DNA of 64,000 nt from Pseudomonas migulae (GTDB lineage Bacteria > Pseudomonadota > Gammaproteobacteria > Pseudomonadales > Pseudomonadaceae), in assembly GCF_024169315.1 (NCBI RefSeq), contig NZ_JALJWR010000001.1, positions 4,576,501-4,640,500 on the forward strand. Reading direction: 5' to 3'. The position numbers and the translations under genes were made by a program. Shown one piece after another: positions 58,799-64,000 of the stretch; position 1 is the first letter of the stretch, and each line of letters begins with the position of its first letter. The notes beneath the pieces were generated by a model that was not told the DNA's origin, made no database searches, and saw only the letters and a list, made by a program, of their open reading frames with translations.

Positions 58799-59257
58799 AT
58801 GTGGACTTCAATTCAATATCGCCGGTTGGTGCTTGGTAGTGCCTGGTATGACTTGATCGTGACGGCCGCGTTTGTCACGCCGTGGACATTTGCGGCGTTG
58901 CACGGTGTTTTGACGAGCGTGAGCCAGGCGTTCGACTTGCCCGGAGAATTGCCGGCGTTCGAGCCGATGCACATGCTGATGGCGAACCTGTTGGGATCGA
59001 TCGTCTGTGTGTGGGCGGTGCTGCGGATTCGTGATCCGCAGCAGGTGTTTGGTCGGTATGACGCGGTCGGCCGATTTCTGTTTTCGGCTTGGCAACTCTA
59101 TGCCTTGTTGCATGGGGCCAGTTCGCTGTTGGTGATTTTTTTGGTCTTTGAATTGGCGTGGGGCGTGGTTCAGGTGTTGCCGGTTCGAGTTGCCGTTGCA
59201 AGCGAGGTGGGGCCGAGCGAAGTCAGGCCTGTGGATAAAGCAATATCTGCCCATTGA
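58799..59257 (+). CDS. Small membrane protein downstream of the MerR dyad
   Basis: This 152-residue protein of unknown function has about four hydrophobic segments: LVLGSAWYDLIVTAAFVTPW, the MHMLMANLLGSIVCVWAVL region, LFSAWQLYALLHGA and SLLVIFLVFELAWGVV. GGAGCAAGG precedes the ATG. Its place behind the MerR-type promoter suggests induction by the same signal as the SDR gene. Confidence 0.8.
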   Translation: MWTSIQYRRLVLGSAWYDLIVTAAFVTPWTFAALHGVLTSVSQAFDLPGELPAFEPMHMLMANLLGSIVCVWAVLRIRDPQQVFGRYDAVGRFLFSAWQLYALLHGASSLLVIFLVFELAWGVVQVLPVRVAVASEVGPSEVRPVDKAISAH

Positions 59258-59261
59258 GGCA

Positions 59262-59325
59262 GGAAATCTGAAAACCCATGGCGAGCGGGGCGTCAAGGAC
59301 GCTGTCTCGCCATCTTTGGATTTCC
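59262..59325. repeat. Palindromic element after the membrane-protein gene
   Basis: Outer arms GGAAATC/GATTTCC, middle arms ATGGCGAG/CTCGCCAT (59278-59285, 59306-59313) and inner GCGTC-AAG-GACGC form one nested dyad of 64 bases. It is five bases after the gene stop and could act as a transcript end. Confidence 0.7.
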
Positions 59326-59451
59326 AGTCAGGCACCACTTGAGGGCGAAGCCGTTGATCAGGCTCCGCTTTTGCTCATCAAGGGTTGGTCAAAAAACGAG
59401 CAACCCAATGCAAGCCATGCCGGACATGGGGCCGCGACAGCCATGAACGGG

Positions 59452-59486
59452 TTATCCACAGATTGCTCCACAGTATTTGTGCGCAA
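59452..59486 (+). repeat. DnaA-box element, copy 1
   Basis: TTATCCACAG, 7 bases, then CACA-GTATT-TGTG-C-GCAA. The box is a perfect match to the consensus TTATCCACA. Confidence 0.75.
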
Positions 59487-59653
59487 GCGCAAAGCTCGGG
59501 CATAAGCACTGAGCGGCTTTCTTCTAAAGGAGATAAACAACGCTAACTGGTTGTTTTTACGTAGATTTAGTCTTGGTGATGGCAAATTGGGCGAAAAATG
59601 AGCAATGCCCGCAAAGCCGCATGACAGAAGGGTTACAGCGGTATGTGCTCAGG

Positions 59654-59688
59654 TTATCCACAGCCGGGTGCACAGTAGATGTGGGCAA
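59654..59688 (+). repeat. DnaA-box element, copy 2
   Basis: TTATCCACAG, 7 bases, then CACA-GTAGA-TGTG-G-GCAA: the same layout as copy 1, exactly 202 bases further on. The sequence between the fixed parts differs, so the layout is what is conserved. Confidence 0.75.
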
Positions 59689-59731
59689 CTGCAGTGGTTC
59701 GATGAGCGGGCGGTGTACGTTGTTGGTGCGA

Positions 59732-60313
59732 TCAGCGCTGCAACAGAATGCGCCCGCGACTCAAATCCGCGAGCTGGGTTTGCAGGGTTTCGATCTGCGC
59801 TTCGCCCATCGCCAATTGCAGCTCTACACCGTTGGCCGTGAACGTTTCTTCTATCACCAGCCCGCCAAGCTCGGCCACACGAAGCTTCACCAGCGTCAGT
59901 TCGGCAAACCCGCAGGCGCAACTCACCGGCACTCGGCTGATCAGCTCAATCTTCGGCGCGGGTTGCAGGCACTTGTTGGCGCCGCCGCCATACGCCCGGG
60001 CGAGCCCGCCGGTGCCCAGTTGAATGCCGCCATACCAACGGATCACCAGCACGGCGACCTGATCGCAATCCTGCGCGTCGATCGCCGCGAGTATCGGTCG
60101 GCCCGCCGTGCCGCCCGGCTCGCCATCATCGGTGCTGCGGTATTGAGCGCCGAGCTTCCACGCCCAGCAGTTGTGCGTGGCATTCAAATCACTGTGCTGT
60201 TCGATAAACGCCTGGGCTTCAGCAGGGCTGCTGATCGGCGCGGCGAAGGTGATGAAACGGCTTTTGCGAATCTCTTCGCGGTATTCGCAAAAGCCGCTGA
60301 GGGTAAAAGGCAT
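59732..60313 (-). CDS. yigZ: YigZ/IMPACT-family protein
   Basis: This 193-residue protein has the UPF0029 N-terminal fold (KSRFITFAAPISSPAEAQAF, HNCWAWKLG, DDGEPGGTAGRPIL) and a C-terminal ferredoxin-like domain. IMPACT proteins act on translation control in eukaryotes; the bacterial role is unknown. It lies 7 bases downstream of the RutR-like gene on the same strand and is probably in one operon with it. Confidence 0.94.
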   Translation of the reverse strand: MPFTLSGFCEYREEIRKSRFITFAAPISSPAEAQAFIEQHSDLNATHNCWAWKLGAQYRSTDDGEPGGTAGRPILAAIDAQDCDQVAVLVIRWYGGIQLGTGGLARAYGGGANKCLQPAPKIELISRVPVSCACGFAELTLVKLRVAELGGLVIEETFTANGVELQLAMGEAQIETLQTQLADLSRGRILLQR

Positions 60314-60320
60314 AGTCGTC

Positions 60321-60971
60321 TTAAATAGTCGGAGTCAGGCCGCAGCCCTTGAGAATGATGCGGATCAGGTTGTTGCCGGCGTCTTCCATGTCTTGCTTGG
60401 TCAACTTGGTACGGCCGCTGACCCGGCAAATTTGCGTGGCGAAATCGGCGTAATGCTGGGTGCTGCCCCACAGCAGGAAGATCAGGTTCACCGGGTCGAC
60501 CGCGTCCATTTTGCCCGCATCGATCCACGCCTGGAACACCGCTGCCCGGCCTTGGAACCAGGCGCGGTAGTCTTGGTTGAAATATTCGGTCAGGCATTCG
60601 CCGCCGCTGATCACTTCCATCGCGAAGATCCGCGAGGCTTGCGGTTGGCGGCGGGAGAATTCCATCTTGGCGCGGATGTACCGGGTCAGCGCTTCGGCCG
60701 GATCATCCTCGGCGGTGAGGGTGTTGAACGTGCTGTCCCACAACTGAAGGATGTTGCTCAGCACCGCCACGTACAACCCCAGTTTGTTGGTGAAGTAGTA
60801 ATGCAGGTTCGCCTTGGGCAACCCGGCATTCAGGGCGATGGTGTTCATGCTGGTGCCTTTGAACCCGTGTCGGGCGAACTCGTCTTCGGCGGCTTTGATG
60901 ATGGTCTCTTCGTTCTTCTGACGAATGCGGCTGGCGGGTTTGCCGCCGTGAGCGGGGACTTCAAAGGTCAT
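60321..60971 (-). CDS. RutR-like TetR-family regulator
   Basis: This 216-residue regulator has the TetR helix-turn-helix (GTSMNTIALNAGLPKANLHYYF). Its C-terminal half (PVNLIFLLWGSTQHYADFA) closely follows E. coli RutR, the repressor of pyrimidine degradation. Pyrimidine breakdown yields beta-alanine, so its place next to the bau genes makes sense, although no rut or pyd genes are in the window. The start MTFEVPAHGG leaves out 60 upstream codons that lie in a REPIN. Confidence 0.92.
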   Translation of the reverse strand: MTFEVPAHGGKPASRIRQKNEETIIKAAEDEFARHGFKGTSMNTIALNAGLPKANLHYYFTNKLGLYVAVLSNILQLWDSTFNTLTAEDDPAEALTRYIRAKMEFSRRQPQASRIFAMEVISGGECLTEYFNQDYRAWFQGRAAVFQAWIDAGKMDAVDPVNLIFLLWGSTQHYADFATQICRVSGRTKLTKQDMEDAGNNLIRIILKGCGLTPTI

Positions 60972-61072
60972 AGGCACTTCCGGACAGGTGGGTGGGTGCA
61001 ACCAATGCGTTGATAGCGCACCCATGGGCATCCGACAAGTCCTGACGCAATAAAACCTGAACGTCACAACCC

Positions 61073-61165
61073 CTGTAGGAGCGAAGCTTGCTCGCGAAGG
61101 CGGCGTGTCAGTCGATATCGAATACAGCTGACACACCGCCTTCGCGAGCAAGCTTCGCTCCTACA
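61073..61165. repeat. REPIN upstream of the RutR-like gene
   Basis: CTGTAGGAGCGAAGCTTGCT and inverse AGCAAGCTTCGCTCCTACA. It also has an internal dyad, GCGGCGTGTCAG / CTGACACACCGC. Confidence 0.92.
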
Positions 61166-61179
61166 TGTTTCCATCGCTT

Positions 61180-62100
61180 TCAGCGCGTCGCGGCCAGGCT
61201 TTCGAGGAAGCTTTCCAGCACCAGATGCGGGCGACGTCCCTTGCGTGTGACCGATGCGAGGCTCAGGTCATAGAAGCGCGCTTTAGGCTTCAGTGCGCGC
61301 AAACGACCTTGTTGAACCCAGAGGCTGGCGTAATGATCGGGCAGGTAACCGATATAGCGTCCGGTAAGAATCAGGAAGGCCATGCCTTCGCGATCCGACG
61401 CACTGGCGGTGCAGTTGAGGGCCTGGTAATGCGCCTGAATGTCGGCCGGCAAACGGAAGGTCGGGGCGATGGCGTCCTGACTGTTCAGACGCTCGTCGTC
61501 CAGTTGTTTGTCGTCGACATAAAACAACGGATGCCCGACCGCGCAGTACAGCAACGAGCGCTCGCTATAGAGCGGCTGGTATTCCAGGCCTGACAGCGCG
61601 CTGGCCTGCGGCACCACGCCGACATGCAAGCGACCGTCGAGCACGCCTTGTTCGACTTCGTTGGGCGCGATCATGCGGATCTGAATCTGCACGTCCGGCC
61701 CGCGCTCCTTCAATTGCGCCAGGGCGTGGGTGATGCGCATGTGGGGCAGGGTGACGAGGTTGTCGGTCAGGCCGATGGTCAATTCTCCGCGCAGATTTTG
61801 GTGCAGGCCGTTGACCTCGGTGCGGAAACTTTCCAGCGCACTTAATAACTGTAATGCGGACTGGTAGACCTCGCGACCTTCCTCGGTCAGGGAAAAACCG
61901 GCGCGACCGCGTTGGCACAGGCGCAAACCGAGACGCTGTTCCAGGTCGCTCATCTGCTGGCTGATCGCCGAGCGCCCGATGCCGAGCACCGATTCGGCTG
62001 CGGAGAAACCGCCGCATTCCACCACGCTGCGAAAAATTCTGAGCAGGCGGATATCAAAATCGCTGACTTGTGCCAGCGGATCGGGGCGGCGAGTGCTCAT
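61180..62100 (-). CDS. bauR: LysR-family regulator BauR
   Basis: This 306-residue LysR-type regulator has helix-turn-helix SVVECGGFSAAESVLGIGRS and an effector-binding domain. It is divergent from the omega-aminotransferase gene, as is bauR (PA0133) in P. aeruginosa, where it activates the beta-alanine and amine catabolic genes. The T-N11-A dyad at 62118-62148 lies in the shared promoter region. Confidence 0.92.
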   Translation of the reverse strand: MSTRRPDPLAQVSDFDIRLLRIFRSVVECGGFSAAESVLGIGRSAISQQMSDLEQRLGLRLCQRGRAGFSLTEEGREVYQSALQLLSALESFRTEVNGLHQNLRGELTIGLTDNLVTLPHMRITHALAQLKERGPDVQIQIRMIAPNEVEQGVLDGRLHVGVVPQASALSGLEYQPLYSERSLLYCAVGHPLFYVDDKQLDDERLNSQDAIAPTFRLPADIQAHYQALNCTASASDREGMAFLILTGRYIGYLPDHYASLWVQQGRLRALKPKARFYDLSLASVTRKGRRPHLVLESFLESLAATR

Positions 62101-62117
62101 GCTTTAACTACTCAAAG

Positions 62118-62148
62118 TTTAGTAACGGCCTGACTGAACGTTACAAAA
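62118..62148. promoter_or_regulatory. LysR-type operator between bauR and bauA
   Basis: GTAACG-N11-CGTTAC (62122-62144) is perfect; with flanks TTTA / AAAA it matches 9 of 10 per side. The T-N11-A core is the classic LysR binding motif. It lies 18 bases before the bauR start and 96 before bauA. Confidence 0.75.
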
Positions 62149-62239
62149 GTTGGATTTCACCGACTTTATCCCCGTGGCAATTTAGCTGCAAGAACGCTTT
62201 TCATCTCCACGCCGCTTATTGCCCTGCGAGGTTTTGCCC

Positions 62240-63589
62240 ATGAACTTGCCTGAAAACGCCCCGAACTCCCTGGCCAGCCAGCTCAAGCTCGATGCTCACT
62301 GGATGCCCTACACCGCCAACCGGAATTTCCAGCGCGATCCGCGACTGATCGTGGCGGCTGAAGGCAGTTGGCTGACGGATGACAAGGGCCGCAAGGTCTA
62401 CGATTCGTTGTCCGGTCTGTGGACCTGTGGCGCCGGGCACACTCGCAAAGAAATCCAGGAGGCAGTCGCCAAGCAGTTGGGCACCCTCGATTACTCGCCG
62501 GGCTTCCAGTACGGCCACCCGTTGTCGTTCCAGCTGGCCGAGAAAATCACCGACCTGACGCCGGGCAATCTGAATCACGTGTTCTTCACCGACTCGGGTT
62601 CCGAGTGTGCGGATACCGCGGTGAAGATGGTTCGCGCTTACTGGCGTCTGAAAGGCCAGGCAACCAAGACCAAAATGATCGGTCGTGCCCGTGGCTACCA
62701 CGGTGTGAACATTGCCGGCACCAGCCTCGGCGGTGTGAACGGTAACCGCAAGATCTTCGGTCAGGCGATGATGGACGTCGATCACCTGCCGCACACCTTG
62801 CTGGCGAGCAATGCTTACTCGCGCGGCATGCCGAAAGAGGGTGGTATCGCCCTGGCGGACGAGCTGCTCAAGTTGATCGAACTGCATGACGCTTCGAACA
62901 TCGCCGCTGTCTTCGTCGAGCCAATGGCCGGTTCCGCTGGCGTGCTGGTTCCGCCTGAGGGCTACCTCAAGCGTCTGCGCGAGATCTGCGATCAACACAA
63001 CATCCTGCTGGTGTTCGATGAAGTGATCACCGGTTTCGGCCGTACCGGCTCGATGTTCGGCGCTGACAGCTTCGGCGTGACCCCGGACCTGATGTGCATC
63101 GCCAAGCAAGTCACCAACGGCGCGATCCCGATGGGCGCAGTGATTGCCAGCTCCGAGATCTACCAGACCTTCATGAACCAGGCGACGCCTGAGTACGCCG
63201 TGGAATTCCCGCACGGTTACACCTACTCCGCGCACCCAGTGGCTTGCGCCGCGGGCCTGGCAGCCCTCGACCTGCTGCAAAAGGAAAACCTGGTGCAGAG
63301 CGTCGCTGAAGTCGCGCCGCATTTCGAAAATGCCCTGCACGGCCTGAAGGGCTCGAAAAACGTGATCGACATTCGTAACTACGGTCTGGCCGGCGCGATC
63401 CAGATTGCCCCGCGTGACGGCGACGCCATCGTGCGTCCGTTCGAAGCGGGCATGGCGCTGTGGAAAGCCGGGTTCTACGTGCGCTTCGGCGGCGACACCC
63501 TGCAGTTCGGCCCAACCTTCAACAGCAAGCCGCAAGACCTTGATCGTCTGTTCGACGCGGTCGGCGAAGTGCTGAACAAAATCGACTGA
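62240..63589 (+). CDS. bauA: Omega-amino acid:pyruvate aminotransferase
   Basis: This PLP enzyme moves the amino group of beta-alanine (or polyamine-derived amines) to pyruvate, giving malonate semialdehyde. The 449-residue product starts MNLPENAPNSLAS (62240), behind GAGG. The PLP lysine is Lys289 in IAKQVTNG, with DEVITGFGRTG before it and TDSGSECADTAVKM binding the phosphate. It is the usual size for the P. putida and P. aeruginosa enzymes. Confidence 0.97.
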   Translation: MNLPENAPNSLASQLKLDAHWMPYTANRNFQRDPRLIVAAEGSWLTDDKGRKVYDSLSGLWTCGAGHTRKEIQEAVAKQLGTLDYSPGFQYGHPLSFQLAEKITDLTPGNLNHVFFTDSGSECADTAVKMVRAYWRLKGQATKTKMIGRARGYHGVNIAGTSLGGVNGNRKIFGQAMMDVDHLPHTLLASNAYSRGMPKEGGIALADELLKLIELHDASNIAAVFVEPMAGSAGVLVPPEGYLKRLREICDQHNILLVFDEVITGFGRTGSMFGADSFGVTPDLMCIAKQVTNGAIPMGAVIASSEIYQTFMNQATPEYAVEFPHGYTYSAHPVACAAGLAALDLLQKENLVQSVAEVAPHFENALHGLKGSKNVIDIRNYGLAGAIQIAPRDGDAIVRPFEAGMALWKAGFYVRFGGDTLQFGPTFNSKPQDLDRLFDAVGEVLNKID

Positions 63590-63606
63590 TTTTCCCTTCT
63601 ATATAG

Positions 63607-63629
63607 AGGCGCCCTTCGAAGGGGCGCCT
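63607..63629 (+). repeat. Intercistronic hairpin between bauA and bauC
   Basis: AGGCGCCC-TTCGAAG-GGGCGCCT, 17 bases after the bauA stop. No T run follows, so it probably stabilises or partly separates the two messages rather than ending transcription. Confidence 0.7.
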
Positions 63630-63654
63630 GTGGACAACTTTTCTGGAGCCCCGC

Positions 63655-64000
63655 ATGAGCCTTATCCCGCATTTGATCAATGGCGAACTGGTGACCGAAG
63701 ACGGTCGCACGGCTGACGTGTTCAACCCGTCCACCGGCCAGGCGATCCACAAGCTGCCGCTGGCCAGCCGCGAAACCATTCAAAAAGCCATCGACTCGGC
63801 CAAGGCTGCCTTCCCGGCCTGGCGTAACACGCCACCGGCCAAACGTGCGCAGGTGATGTTCCGCTTCAAGCAACTGCTGGAACAGAACGAAGCACGGATC
63901 GCCCAACTGATCAGCGAAGAACACGGCAAGACCCTGGAAGATGCTGCCGGTGAACTGAAGCGCGGTATCGAGAACGTCGAGTTCGCATGTGCGGCGCCGG
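63655..64000 (+). CDS. bauC: CoA-acylating (methyl)malonate-semialdehyde dehydrogenase, 5' end
   Basis: The first 115 codons (MSLIPHLINGELVTEDGRTA...) are those of an MmsA-type aldehyde dehydrogenase, which turns malonate semialdehyde from BauA into acetyl-CoA. The window ends before the cofactor and catalytic Cys sites. P. aeruginosa has a bauB gene between bauA and bauC; here bauC follows bauA directly. CTGGAG precedes the ATG. Confidence 0.92.
   Translation, partial: MSLIPHLINGELVTEDGRTADVFNPSTGQAIHKLPLASRETIQKAIDSAKAAFPAWRNTPPAKRAQVMFRFKQLLEQNEARIAQLISEEHGKTLEDAAGELKRGIENVEFACAAP

Larger units (their letters stand above)
59258..59731. other. Non-coding region with duplicated DnaA-box element
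   Basis: No credible gene is found in these 474 bases. They contain a large palindrome (59262-59325), two copies of an approximately 110-base repeat (about 59380-59490 and 59580-59690) each with a perfect DnaA box, and a weak AT-rich hairpin with a T run (59535-59558). Confidence 0.6.

Noticed and set aside
59535..59558. AAACAAC-N8-GTTGTTT hairpin with a T run
   Set aside because: The stem has only two G-C pairs, and no gene ends just before it.

Overview
This window is a chromosomal segment of a fluorescent-group Pseudomonas (P. fluorescens/P. putida type). Three things point there. Codon and base use is GC-rich. The gene order from retS to speA matches, as I recall it, the P. aeruginosa PAO1 order PA4856-PA4839. 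There are also 15 or more REP/REPIN palindromes of the kinds typical of this group, with cores such as GTGGGAGCGGGCTTGC, GTAGGAGCGAGGCTTGC and GTGGCGAGGGGGTTTGC. No rRNA, tRNA, CRISPR array or intact insertion sequence was seen.

Region 1 (1-17013, all minus strand) is a conserved housekeeping block. It holds retS (5' part only), purD, purH, fis, dusB, a zinc-ribbon/DUF3426 membrane protein, prmA, accC-accB, aroQ, dsbD, a CtpL-like chemoreceptor and a GcbA-type REC-REC-GGDEF diguanylate cyclase. Region 2 (17340-20183, plus strand) is a four-gene overlapping operon built around a type VI secretion (T6SS) Hcp protein, inserted into that block. Region 3 (20338-24746) resumes the conserved order with DUF2333, a Nudix hydrolase, an SUI1/YciH protein and speA. 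Region 4 (24980-27078) is a second T6SS module: a short vgrG split by one in-frame amber codon, then a DUF4123 chaperone gene with no effector after it.

Region 5 (27072-33722) carries a DinF-type MATE exporter, a small membrane protein, a MazG-like pyrophosphohydrolase overlapping cmoM, two DUF4136 lipoproteins and an orphan sensor kinase. Region 6 (33795-40567) holds a divergent fatty-acyl module (MaoC hydratase and long FabG on one strand, thiolase on the other), an AraC-type regulator and a dCache chemoreceptor. Region 7 (41014-46936) has a RIO-type kinase, an MFS exporter and a copper-efflux set: copA-cueR in one direction and copZ in the other, each behind a recognisable CueR promoter.

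Region 8 (47154-58715) is a patchwork of small transcription units: a Bcr/CflA exporter, a 56-residue ORF, a quinone-reductase-like enzyme, an ABM protein, LysR and ArsR-type regulators, an MFS transporter, an adenine/adenosine deaminase, ChaA, an 8-oxoguanine-deaminase-like amidohydrolase, and an SDR enzyme with a MerR regulator. Region 9 (58799-64000) has a membrane protein, a non-coding stretch with two copies of a DnaA-box-containing repeat, yigZ, a RutR-like TetR regulator, and the beta-alanine catabolic locus bauR/bauA-bauC (the last cut by the window end). A 19-base LysR-type dyad lies between bauR and bauA.

The most unusual material is the pair of orphan T6SS modules on either side of the DUF2333-speA block, the amber-interrupted vgrG, the duplicated DnaA-box element, and the dense REPIN population.
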